A stretch of DNA of 64,000 nucleotides, taken from contig CAXKWD010000002.1 in the NCBI GenBank assembly GCA_964059195.1, forward strand, positions 152,971,042 to 153,035,041, given 5' to 3'. Origin of the DNA: Ectobius pallidus. Lineage: Eukaryota; Arthropoda; Insecta; Blattodea; Ectobiidae. Below, one piece after another: positions 23,105 through 33,191 of the stretch; the stretch's first letter is position 1; each line of letters begins with the position of its first letter. The notes under the pieces are model-generated. The model made no database searches. It saw only the letters and a list, made by a program, of their open reading frames with translations, and was not told where the DNA came from. The position numbers and the translations under genes are program-made.

Positions 23105-23335
23105 AATTCCTGTAAAACCACTCCCCCATGACTGAGTGGTTAGATTGCTCGTCTTCCACCACTGGGACCCGGGATCGAATCTTGGTGGATCCATGTGGAA
23201 TTTGTGGTGGATAAAATGGGGTTGGGGCAGGTTTTCTTGGGGTACTTCTGTTTCCCCTGCCACATATTCCATCAGAGCTCTATTCATCATACTATGGCCA
23301 TTGGTTGCAATAAAGGAATTATAATTCCCGTAAAA
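23105..23335 (+). repeat. SINE-3, tRNA-headed SINE with 13-bp target duplication
   Basis: Body about 23118-23322. The head carries TGACTGAGTGGTTAGATTGC (A-box region) and GGGATCGAATC (B-box-like). The target duplication is AATTCCTGTAAAA at 23105-23117 and AATTCCCGTAAAA at 23323-23335, one mismatch in 13. The duplication shows LINE-mediated insertion into hAT-2. Confidence 0.88.
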
Positions 23336-23383
23336 TAGTGCAACACCCTGTTCCTACACCCACAATCCGCCACTGATATTACC

Positions 23384-23640
23384 CCCGACTACGATAATAC
23401 GAGATATTTCTCTATAATACACACCGATAGAGAATAAATCCACCGTCATTTCTGGCTAGGTATGTCATTTTTCACAATTTTGGAATTAACCTCTTTTTAC
23501 ATACACCCAAGGAATATTCTATTGTTACACACTTCCTATACATGTTAATTCGATCGATAGACATTTCTGACTCTTTTTATATTATTGTGTCCATGGTTTT
23601 ATTTGTCAAGTCATTGTATTGAATTCAGGAATGGAAGTAA
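23384..23640. other. short unassigned interval
   Basis: AT-rich, with no feature seen. Confidence 0.4.
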
Positions 23641-24119
23641 ACCTTATACCCTCTGATAATAAAAATAAACAAACAACATACTGTGACACTGATATTTATG
23701 TATAAAGCATTAAAAGACCATTAAAATATATGTACTGATTAAAATTAATTACAAATGACACACAGGATCTATGCTGTGAAAACACTAAAATATATATATA
23801 AAATGAATTTCTCTATTATTGGGAGTCATTGCGCCATACATATGATGGTAATGTCCAAATCTTCAGGATCGTAAAGTGTTCCTCTCTTTATTGTTTTGTG
23901 AAGTTCTTGCAGGATTAAATGCCCAGTGTGTTGCAGTGTTGTTTTGATAATGAATATGCATTTTGGTGCAATATAGCTACGCCATCATCAATTCCTGTTG
24001 AAAATTAAAGTAAAAGCTAACGTAAGAGGTAAACTAGTCTTTATATGTGTTTTTTAAATTATGTGGGGACTATTACTAACCTTGTGTTGTAGAGTCGGAA
24101 CTTGGGCAAATTACTATGA

Positions 24120-24395
24120 AGTAACTGTTTGTGGTGCAAGGTGCGGGTATTTATGGAGGGTGAATGCGTTCATAAATGATATGGAACAGTGGATTGTAAT
24201 CGATTATATCTTTGTGTTTATATATTTCGAGTTGTTCTAGAGTATTAAGCCTGTGTCCTTTGTTTTGCTTGTGTATAATTTCCATTGTATTTTCAATATC
24301 ATTAAGTTGGTGTTTTTCTGTGATTAGATGTTTGGCATAAGCTGATTTTTGTCTGTTGTTTTTGAAATCTTGAGTGTGTTCCGGTATCTGGTTTT
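24120..24395 (-). pseudogene. PLE-2 endonuclease C-terminus, inverted copy in left arm
   Basis: On the minus strand the arm reads AYAKHLITEKHQLNDIENT, then HKQNKGHRLNTLEQLEIYKH and PLFHIIYERIHPP before a stop. It is the less damaged of the two copies in this window: it retains a short segment (KQNKGHR) that is absent from the plus-strand copy. It corresponds to the region after the GIY-YIG motifs. Confidence 0.8.
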
Positions 24396-24454
24396 GAATT
24401 TCTGGCTAGTGCATTTCAATTTATTTCAAATACCATGACAAAATATTCATACAA

Positions 24455-25205
24455 AACAAAGGTATAGCTATGGGTTCCCCACTTTCAGGTATCTTGGCCG
24501 AAACCTTTCTACAGTACATTGAAGAGAAACATATAGCAAATATATTAACTAAATATAACATAAAAGTTTACAAACGATTTGTTGATGACATTCTAATTAA
24601 ATGTAAGAACAATAGTATAGAAAAATTCTTGAAGAATTCAACAAACTAAACACACACTTGACTTTTACATCAGAAAAAGAGGAAAACAGCTTCAATATCT
24701 ACAGAAAACCAACTTTCACAGACACGGTAATTAATAATAGTTTGAATCACCCTTTCACACAAAAAATGGCAGCGTTTAATAGCATGATCTACAGACTCCT
24801 CAATATCCCAATGAAAAAACAACATTATAACGAAGAACTAAACACAATAATACAAATTGCAACCAATACATCGAACAAACAGGCTGCAAATTCAAAACCA
24901 GATACTGGGAACACACTCAAGATTTCAAAAACAACAGACAAAAATCAGCTTATGCCAAACATCTAATCACAGAAAAACACCAACTTAACGATACTGAAAA
25001 TACAATCGAAATTATACACAAGCTTAATACTCTAGAACAACTCCAAATATATAAACACAAAGATATAATACTAAACGAAGACCAAATTGATTACAGTCCA
25101 CTGTTCCAAATCATTTATGAACGCACTCACTCTCCATTAATACCCGCACCTTGCACCACAAACAGTTACTTCATAGTCATTCGCCCAAGTTTCAACTCTA
25201 CAACA
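24455..25205 (+). pseudogene. PLE-2 reverse transcriptase core and endonuclease C-terminus
   Basis: The first frame gives KGIAMGSPLSGILAETFLQ (RT block with the Penelope-type MGSPLS) and VYKRFVDDILIK (catalytic VDD). After a frameshift near 24650, HLTFTSEKEENSFNIYRKPT, then NSLNHPFTQKMAAFNSMIYR follow, which is the classic Penelope RT thumb region. After a further frame change near 24900 comes the endonuclease end (KNNRQKSAYAKHLITEKHQL, then YKHKDIILNEDQIDYSPLF). The GIY-YIG core itself is missing between about 24870 and 24900. Role: target-primed reverse transcription, non-functional here. Confidence 0.85.
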
Positions 25206-25294
25206 AAAGGTTAGTGTCCACACATAATTTAAAAAACACATATAAAGACTAGTTTACCTCTTACGTTAGCTTTTACTTTAATTTTCAATAGGAA

Positions 25295-25325
25295 CTGATG
25301 ATGGCATAGCTATATTGCGCCGAAA
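25295..25325 (+). ncRNA. candidate hammerhead-ribozyme core in PLE-2 arm
   Basis: CTGATGA at 25295-25301 is followed 19 bases later by CGAAA (25321-25325), with GGC/GCC able to pair between them. Hammerhead ribozymes are an established component of Penelope terminal repeats. The left-arm copy (about 23950-24000) reads TTGATGA and CCAAAA, so it would be inactive. The cleavage-site strand has not been identified, so the call is tentative. Confidence 0.3.
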
Positions 25326-25650
25326 TGCATATTCATTATCAAATCAACACTGCAACACACTAGGCATTTAATCCTGCAAGAACTTCACAAAACAATCAGG
25401 AGAGGAACACTTTACGATCCTGAAGATTTGGACATTACCATCATATATATAGTGCAAAGACTCACAATAATAGGGAAATTCATTTTATATATAGGCCTAC
25501 ATTTTAGTGTTTTTACAGCATAGATCCTGTGTGTAATTTGTGATTAATTTTAATCTGTACATATATTTTAATGGTCTTTTAATGCTTTACACATAAATAT
25601 CAGTGTCACAATGTGTTGTGTGTTTATTTCTATTATCAGAAGGTATAAGG

Positions 25651-26095
25651 AGGCAAATACTGCCTAAAATAGTATGTGACTAAAGTGGATAATGGTTTCT
25701 CAGGGATCTGACCAGGTGAGTAGGAGGATTGATGGTCTGTTTGATAGTGAGAGAGGACAATACTGGCTGTTTGGCCTGGCTAAGCTTGACTGCCATCCCA
25801 ATTTAAGTTTTAATTTTGGATTTATTTTATTAATGAAATTACAATACTTAACTTGAAATAAATAAAGTAAGTTTAGTACTGGTATAATACTTAGGATATA
25901 ATATTGTTGGTGTCATTTTATCCTTAATTCTAATTAGTGATTACAAAAATTAAATGGTCTGCTCTATAGGCATCCCAAATTTACTGTATTTTTAAATTTT
26001 TGTGTGGGTTGTTTGAAAAGCTGTGCTCTTGAACCCCACAATTTAGAAAACTAAATTCAATGAAAGTGAAATATGTGGGACATAAAATTGTCTGC
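25651..26095. other. unassigned DNA
   Basis: No motif, repeat boundary or open frame of note. Confidence 0.4.
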
Positions 26096-26097
26096 CT

Positions 26098-26896
26098 ACT
26101 ACCTGCGCACGATTTCTTGAGCGCTCGGCTCCCTAGTCCTTATTCGGTAGGTTTCGTTCAACTTCGTAGGTTAAGCTGACAACATTGAAACACGAAGTAC
26201 GCTATACACCCTGACATCTAGTGGCTTCAATACTAAGCTTTCATTCTGTCTCAGGATTCTTATTTATTTATTGACATTATCTTTTCTGACGCATCGAGTT
26301 ATGGGGAAAAATGCAATCTTTCGAACTGCTGATTTCACAAACACTTCATTGTACATCCAACACTTTCCTCACCTCTTTAAGATTTGCTAATTTCTGACGA
26401 TCCCGTGAACTCTGATGTCAATTTCATGGACTGAAAGTTGAGCGAACTTTTCACAATTTGTATTAAATAAGTTTAAAATTAGGCCTATAGCTTTCTCCAC
26501 TTTTAGATGCCTTACCTCTCTTACGTTTTAAAACACGAAATGGTGAAGCATGTTCTGCTAAGACTCTTCTTTATGCTTAAAATTAGTCATCCAGTGTAAA
26601 AATATTGAGCCTATATTATGCATAATATTCTTATTTGATGACTTATTTGATAACCAAAGGCTTATGACGTGTAATTAATTGTTACGCAATACCGCCACCA
26701 CGTTATATTATTGGACTGCATTAAAATTGTTGTATATTAAAGTCACTACATAAAATATCATACGTGCGATTCTGCTGAAACGTTATTTCTTTGGTTGACA
26801 ACACTGCAGAAAGACTGGCGGAATAGCTATGTTTTGTTCCCCCCCGACCCTCACTTCCCCGTAAATCCAGCGCTCAAGAAGTGGCGCGCGGGTAGT
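26098..26896. mobile_element. MITE-like element with ~28-bp imperfect inverted ends
   Basis: The left end CTACCTGCGCACGATTTCTT continues GAGCGCTCGG. The right end, read inversely, is CTACCCGCGCGCCACTTCTT, continuing GAGCGCTGG. Both edges are flanked by TA, as expected for Tc1/mariner-type insertion, but a dinucleotide is weak proof. There is no coding capacity in 0.8 kb. Confidence 0.65.
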
Positions 26897-27092
26897 ATTT
26901 ACTTTAGAGGAATCTGAAAGTATAATGAATCTTTGAACAAGATAAGTTAATATCTAGTTCAGAGTTTTTGGTCATGAAATTGTTCATTGGAGGTGAACCT
27001 TATCACATTCTAAGAAACATAAAAAACAGAAGAGTATTTCTCTTTCAATTTTCATATAGTAATTGCTAAAAACTCATTTCTTGTAACTTTTT

Positions 27093-27323
27093 ATGGGTCA
27101 TCTTTCAAGAGAGCTCACTTGATATAATTGGATAAGCGAGCAAGGATGGCACAATTTAAACCTGGCAGTACCGTAACAAATTATGACGATGCTGACAAGC
27201 AAGTTCATTGTTTCACCAATAAATTAATCTACAGTAACAATTTTGGATCTCCATTATTCTAATGCAGTTCTTTTACTGTAATTTGAAGCTAACATTACGA
27301 ACCAACCCCTGAAGATGACCCAT
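27093..27323. repeat. 12-bp perfect inverted repeat bracketing 207 bp
   Basis: ATGGGTCATCTT at 27093-27104 and its exact inverse AAGATGACCCAT at 27312-27323. Possibly the ends of a very small element. No target duplication recognised. Confidence 0.45.
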
Positions 27324-27756
27324 GATGATATCTAATTTAATTAGGATTTTAAAAATTCTGGTTTACAGAAACTGCAGTGAGCATAGTTCAAAGAGGCATA
27401 AAGTTAGGAATTTTAAGAGCCTGAACTACCACCTCTTGATAAAAGTTCATGATATGTATCTTCCAAATAGCTTAACTGAAATACGTCTTGTAATATCACT
27501 GCTGAATGGTTATCGTGAAGAGTGCAGTAAACTTTTGTAGCTTGGATGGTAGAACTGTGTAGTCTGTTTCTTCTCGTTTGAGTGGTCCTTGCTAGATTTG
27601 ACAACTTGATTATATATTTTTTCCCTTCTCTACAGTGAAATTACATCAGAACATATTACTTCAACTTCATTAATCAATTTGTGCAATTCTACAATGTTGT
27701 AGAATTGAACAAATTGTTCATTCAAAATATGAGTCTAAAACGGTTTTATAGACATA

Positions 27757-29073
27757 AATCCAGATCAATTCAGGTGTTAGTCCTATTAAGAAACAATGGT
27801 CGGTGAAGTCAAGTTCAAAGCTGTATGCATCGAGAAAGTGTAGAGAAATTACTTCAGCTGTGAGTGAGTACACCAAAACAAAACTGACCAAATTCTTCAA
27901 TGTAGAAATTCCATCTTCAGAAGAAAATGAACTAATAGGAGCTTGTGCAACTTGCCGGAAATTTATATCAAACATGAATTCAGCTGTTGAATCGTGTGAA
28001 TCCTACAATGAAAAGGTGCAACTTTTAACAATTATACTAATGTCCCTTTCAAAGGCACAAATTTTGCACCACATTCCATGAGGTACAAAATACATGGTGG
28101 ACAAAGCAAGAAATGTGAGGTCTGCAAAAGGATTATTTGGTAAGCTGGATCCCTATTATGGTCATCCTGTGAATGAAGCACATGTTCAAATTGTACAGTC
28201 ATTTTATCTGGAGGATAAATGGGACTGTTCTCGCCATCCCTGTAACAGTTGCAGGAGAAAAAGTGGTGAAAGTGAAAAGATACATGACCTTTAGTATTAA
28301 AGAAACTTTCGCCTTATATAAGAAGGAACATTCAGGATTCCACATCGGAAGATCAAAATTTTATGCACTACGACCTAGTGGGTGGTTCCACATCCACCTA
28401 GAGATGTCTGTTTATGTGTGTATTGTGCCAATTTAGAACTTTGCGTGGTAACTTTGAAGAACTTACTTGAAGACATGACATATGACACTTTGGTTGGATG
28501 TGTAAAGTCGCGTGTAGTCTGATTGTTTCTGGAATGTGGTGACTGCTCTGGAAAGGGGGGGACTCACCGTACAGACACTTGGTCTGGAAAACATAGCAGA
28601 TGACTCTTCTGAAGTTACATAGGCAACATGGGAGGCAAATATACTCATTAAGAAAACTGTTGCCATTGATACCTTCATCGACGAACTTGGAAATGGACAG
28701 TGAAAGCAGTAACACACCACCATTTGAAGAAATTGCAACCTTAACACATTGCAGAAGTGAAGGGACGTGTAGAGGCTGATCAACTAAGTTTAGTGCTTCC
28801 CTATGATTTTGTTGAGAACTGGTCTGTGATTCTCCCACAAGAAGTACAAGGGTATCACTGGAGTAATGACCAAGTTTCAATTTTTACAGGAGTCACATAT
28901 TTTCAGAACAGGACCACAAGTGTTGCAGTTATAAGTGACGACAGAGGAAATGACTCTGTACATGCATTGTTGGCAATATGCAAAATTTTTCAAAATCTGC
29001 AATCATAGGCAGAAAAGATCATCATTATTTCTGATGGTACCCTAGTCACTTCAAAAATCGTTACCAGCTGTTT
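27757..29073 (+). pseudogene. SDG-family protein gene, decayed
   Basis: A broken plus-strand frame. It starts SPIKKQWSVKSSSKLYASRK, then gives KYMVDKARNVRSAKGLFGK, a VQSFYLEDKWDCSR block, YMTFSIKETFALYKKEH, SKFYALRP with a CVYCANLEL block, WSNDQVSIFTGVTYFQN, and finally an SDG.....FKNRYQLFDL motif near 29020-29073. The block order (YMV..A, FY..D, KFxxLRP, VCVC/CVYC, SDG..xFKN) is that of a protein family I know as recurrent in arthropod genomes and of unknown function. The gene at 53.7-56 kb belongs to the same family. Multiple stops and frameshifts are present. It ends at 29073 where the truncated BEL-1 LTR begins. The product's activity is unknown; an RNase-H-fold recombinase is a guess. 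Confidence 0.6.
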
Positions 29074-29376
29074 GATTTAACAGCAAAACCACTGTGGCTA
29101 TTGTCTACAAATGGCGCGAATCTGGAGTAGCGATCCACACATCTGCTACGTGTGAATGCTGGGATCTGACTAACTTGGCTGTGACGCTGCTTAATATCAC
29201 GAGGCGTCTTACAAGTAAGCACCTGCTGGAAATAGTGCCAAGAACAGGCGGCAATCACTTGTATCACTGCGCTGAGATTGCTGGCTCAGCAAAAATAGAC
29301 TTAGCGGAGAGTTTGAATATACAGACTCACTAGACACGTAGAAAAATGCTAGTAAAACCTATAGCTTGCGTGAACA
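29074..29376 (-). repeat. BEL-1 3' LTR, truncated (first ~300 bp)
   Basis: Near-identical to 32892-33191. It starts (minus strand) TGTTCACGCAAGC and breaks off at 29074 against the SDG-family gene. Confidence 0.88.
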
Positions 29377-30093
29377 TAACTCCGCGCCTTGAAGTATCAC
29401 TTCAAATAAAGAACATAACTGGAATGCAAGCTATAATGAGAAAAATACACTTTGGTATATAACACTGAAAATCACTGAATCTACACTACTAGACTGGCAA
29501 CACACGTAAGGCTGTGAAGGTCTAGGTGAATGATGACTGGACTCCAAACATGTGATGTTGTATCCATAAGTGAAGAAGCTTCGACTTGTACGTAACAGCT
29601 GGAGCAATTAACATTTGTAGTGAAGATGATCAGGTTGCTTCTTGAAACACAATTCGTAGAGATGCTAAGTTGTAGAATCTTGTTGAAGAAATGCATGATG
29701 ATTTCTGTATATCATTCAGGGCACAGCTGATGATATTAGGTTACTATCACTGGATTATGACATCCTGGAGAAAGAACGTTTTTAAACATTGACTGTAATT
29801 GTAGAAAAACAATTCTTGCTGCTTTTCTTTTTACATACATCACAATGTAATGTGTTAGCTTCGTTGGCTGAATTTCATAAGATGTCTTGATAACATAGTC
29901 GTTCTCTTACTTGATATATACAGATGATGCATGTGAATAGCTTTTCACTATCTTGAAGAAGACAAACACTGTTGTGTGTTGTTGTGAGAATGTAAAGCTC
30001 TGTAGAATTGATCTACTTTACACTTTGAATTTCCACTGTCACTTGTTCTAAACCTTTCTTACTTGTTGAAAGATTCATTGTGAAGGGATGTAT
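29377..30093. other. BEL-1 internal non-coding segment
   Basis: Lies between the gag stop and the 3' LTR, where pol would be expected. Only short open frames, none with protease, RT, RNase H or integrase motifs. Confidence 0.6.
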
Positions 30094-31844
30094 TCATCTG
30101 TTCGTTCCTATCCTTGCAGGAAACGTAGTTGTTGCGAACTGGTTTGACCGCTGCACTGGGTCCATTTCTCTCGAAGCGTTGGCTCTGCTTGTGAAGAGAT
30201 GCCTTGCTTGAGTTGCTGCTAACTTTAACTGGTTTAAAGTTGCTATGTGATGAAGTATTCTGTTTACTTCGGCTGATATCAAAGCACGTAGGGCGTAAGC
30301 TGTTGAGTTTCCTTGCTTATGTGTGAAGTGCAATAACTTGTTGTGTTTTGAACTACACTTGCAATAAGAAAGCAGAGAACACATTTGTACCTTGTGTTCA
30401 GAGGAGAAGCAATTAAAGCACAGCTTATTTGATCGTACATAGCTCCACCGCTGATGCACTGTTAATTTGCGAAATTTTTTACATTTGTGTAAAGCGTGGT
30501 TTAGTTTACACAGAGGACAGACTTGCTGCTGTGAAGATTTGCTCATTACCACAAAAGAATGCAATTGTGGCATTTCATCTGTCGTACAGATAAAATCATC
30601 CTGGGGTGAAACCCTATTCATGTCATCATGTAAGAGCTGGCTATGTACTGAGCTTCCGCAATCACAGAATGATTTTAAGTTGCACTGGCGTACCTGATCA
30701 TTAGATGAGAAACAGTTTACACACAGGTGCTGTGACTTGACGAAATTCCATCGCTCGTTGACTGGAATTTGTCGAAATTCATCACAATGGTAAAGCTTGT
30801 GATTTTCTTGACAATAGGCACAAGATACTCTGGTTGTACCTTCATACGACTGTCGCGATTCATGGACAGTGTGTTGTGGTGTTCGCAGCTCAACCTTTCT
30901 TGTAGGTGATGGGCTGGATATGTTGCTAGAAGTCGCTAGAATCTCTAATGTGTGTGCTTTAGATTCTAGGAAACTTGTGAGCTCTTGTAGAGACGTAAAA
31001 TGCTGCGAGTCGATTTTACTCTCAAATTCTTTGCGAGTGCTGTCTGTTAGGCTATTTAACAGAAGCTGCGTAAGTAAAACTTCATGTAGTGGAACGTCTA
31101 AAGATAGAGCTTCTACAGCGTTTAGATTGCTCTGAAAACGGTTAAGAAGGTTCCTGAGTTCTGTTATACTGTCTGTTTTCATTTCTGGCAATGATAACAG
31201 TTGCTGAACATGTGATGTGGCTATTAATCTTGTATTATTGTAGCGATCACAAATCAATTTCCATGCTACTGGAAAATTGTCACTGGTAACAGGAAGATTT
31301 TCAACGAACACGTGATCTTGCTGCTGAAGCGCTGATAACAAATAATGAAATTTCTGAATTGGATCTAAAGATTCATTATTTACAATAAGACTAGTAAACG
31401 TATCATGGAAGTGTTTGAATTTTGTAACATCTCCATTGAAGGTGGGTAATTCTAAGGTAGGTAGAGGTATGACTCTGCTCTGTGCATTGCAGAATGCGAA
31501 GTGTGATGTGATATATCACTGTGATGAGAATTTGCACTATGCATTCGCTGTTCATGTTGATGTATAAGAGCACTGATTTTAGCTTTTAACACTTTGTAAT
31601 TGTTACTCACATCTGCGTCGTACTGTGCGTGAATATCTAGTTCACCTTCAGCCTCGATGAGAGATTCAATTTGAGTTTGTATAGCTTCGTAGTTTTGCCA
31701 CAGTTCATTGAGAGTGTCATACTCAACTTTCAGTCGAAATACATCAACTTCTCCTGTAATGCTGTCACAGTACTTCTGTATGTACGTGAATTTTCTTCTG
31801 ATAAAATCTCGTTTCTTAGTAAGTACTTTCATCTCTTGTTCCAT
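30094..31844 (-). CDS. BEL-1 gag with tandemly duplicated zinc module (one frameshift)
   Basis: Starts at the Met of MEQEMKVLTKKRDF. An N-terminal helical module (to about 31500) is followed, after one frameshift near 31465, by LPTLELPTFNGD, the conserved BEL capsid entry, then FHYLLSALQ, WKLICDRYNNTRLI and LLNSLTDSTRKEFE. The C-terminal nucleic-acid-binding region is present twice: CAYCQENHKLYHC with CVNCFSSNDQVRQC, then again CPLCKLNHALHKC with CFNCFSSEHKVQMC. Each copy is about 70 residues and includes the linking RWxxVRSxxLC stretch. It ends with a short basic tail and a stop at 30094. Function: virus-like-particle protein that could be supplied to, or use, the Pol of other BEL elements. 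The rest of the frame is open, so decay is modest. Confidence 0.85.
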
Positions 31845-31880
31845 GCTGGATGTAGAATGAAATACTTGTCGATGCCGAAT

Positions 31881-31938
31881 GCTGTGATACTTCGCTGCTG
31901 AAGAATCTTGCTGTGATACTTCGCTGCTGAAGAATCTT
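31881..31938. repeat. two perfect tandem 29-bp repeats in BEL-1 leader
   Basis: GCTGTGATACTTCGCTGCTG, continuing AAGAATCTT, occurs at 31881-31909 and again at 31910-31938, followed by a partial third copy. Located just upstream of the gag start in the 5' leader. Confidence 0.92.
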
Positions 31939-32297
31939 CGCTGTTGAAGACCTTTGCTGTTGTTGTTTTGCTAGTCACCGCTGCTGGATGATAGCTTGAA
32001 GCACTGCACACTGCAGCCTTGCTGTGATTGCAGACTGACGTCTTGTAGCTCTACTTCTGCTTGGAGTGTCTTGGGCACTGCCAACTTGATGACAAACTGG
32101 ACCATGAATTCAGAGTAGCTAGAATTCTTATGCCGTCCGAATCGCGGTTGCTATGTGATCTACTGGGCGGACCCGAGGAAAAGCTTGGATTCTGAAATCC
32201 GTACCGATGGTAGAACAATACCGAGAAAAAACCGTATATGTGTGAGAGTTCAAGATTTGTCCAAATTACATCCGGCACCGGTATAAGGACCATTAAA

Positions 32298-33191
32298 TGT
32301 AGGAACCGGGTTATTCCGGAGAGAGAGGAGCAAAATGTAAGGTAGAATGTAATATAAATACTCTGGTAATGGAGGACCAGCCCATAAGAATACAGGCACT
32401 CTGGGAGAGCAAGAAGGACTTATATAACTCAGGTCGTTGAAATCAGTGATCCTCGGATGCAACTGGGAATAAACCTTATTCATGTAATTAACGATGGAAC
32501 TCTTTATTTCACACAATATAGGTAAAGTGCACTGAAATGAACTAAATGATAAAATGCATAACAAATAATCTGAAATGAGATTGCGTAATCTGTAATAACC
32601 ACTGTAATGCACTTGGCGAGAAAACTGGTCACGTGGCGAATAATTGTTCTGTAATTATTGCCAGTAATAATTATTATATCCGTTTAGGATGGATTAACAC
32701 TGATATCTGGAGAATAATACACTGTATAGATGATTTACTGTGAACGCTTGGGTTGCACAATACTATCGAACTAGAGACGAACTTCATGACGGATCTATGA
32801 AGCCGAGATTAATGAAATTACTGTAATTAGTGTAATTTAAATACTCGCACACGATAATACTTGTATCTGTAAGTATTATGTATTTATTCGCGATTTAATA
32901 GCAAAACCACTGTGGCTATTGTCTACAAATGGCGCGAATCTGGAGTAGCGATCCACACATCTGCTACGTGTGAATGCAGGGATCTGACTAACTTGGCTGT
33001 GACGCTGCTTAATATCACGAGGCGTCTTACAAGTAAGCACCTGCTGGAAATAGTGCCAAGAACAGGCGGCAAACACTTATATCACTACGCTGAGATTGCT
33101 GGCTCAGCAAAAATAGACTTAGCGGAGAGTTTGAATATACACTCATTAGACACGTAGAAAAATGCTAGTAAACCTATAGCTTGCGTGAACA
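32298..33191 (-). repeat. BEL-1 5' LTR (about 894 bp)
   Basis: On the minus strand it begins TGTTCACGCAAGC at 33191 and ends GGTTCCTACA at 32298. A GAAATAAAGAG polyadenylation-like signal lies at about 32500. The following TTTAATGGTCCTTATACCGG (32278-32297) is the kind of sequence that follows BEL/Pao 5' LTRs. The first 300 bp are confirmed by the 3' LTR copy; the 3' limit is inferred from TG..CA and the leader. Confidence 0.75.

Larger units (their letters stand above)
21958..23383. mobile_element. hAT-2, non-autonomous hAT element with 8-bp target duplication
   Basis: Body 21966-23375, starting CAGTGGCGGCC and ending CCGCCACTG (inverse of CAGTGGCGG). The flanking perfect duplication ATATTACC is at 21958-21965 and 23376-23383. 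The CAGTGGCGG ends and 8-bp duplication are diagnostic of hAT. There is no transposase ORF. The inside carries two diverged direct repeats (22623-22735 and 22761-22880) and a nested SINE near the right end. Confidence 0.92.
23641..25650 (+). mobile_element. Penelope-like element PLE-2 flanked by ~760-bp inverted arms
   Basis: The left arm 23641-24401 is the inverse of the right arm 24888-25650. Diverged matches run along their full length, from ACCTTATACC at the far left to GGTATAAGG at the far right and inwards to the AAATTCAAAACCAGATAC block. The 486-bp centre holds the reverse transcriptase core, and both arms hold the C-terminal part of the endonuclease ORF plus 3' UTR, in opposite orientations. 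Inverted terminal copies are a known configuration of Penelope-like elements. The RT N-terminal part is missing. Confidence 0.88.
29074..33191 (-). mobile_element. BEL-1, gag-only BEL/Pao element with 5' LTR and truncated 3' LTR
   Basis: Minus-strand element: 5' LTR 32298-33191, internal region 29377-32297, truncated 3' LTR 29074-29376. The internal region encodes gag (30094-31844) but has no protease, RT or integrase. Only about 720 bp separate the gag stop from the 3' LTR. It therefore looks like a non-autonomous derivative that kept gag. It was inserted into BEL-2 pol at 33191/33192; the left flank is a different sequence (the SDG gene), so a deletion removed the LTR end and the BEL-2 remainder. 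Confidence 0.8.

Noticed and set aside
32876..33157. Open frames within the BEL-1 LTR repeats
   Set aside because: They are present in both LTR copies simply because the DNA is repeated; no recognisable domain and short.
29074..33191. Reading the two 300-bp repeats as complete LTRs of a 4.1-kb element
   Set aside because: The flanks show no shared duplication and the right copy continues to a TG..CA end, AATAAA signal and BEL-type leader at 32298; the left copy is a truncation.
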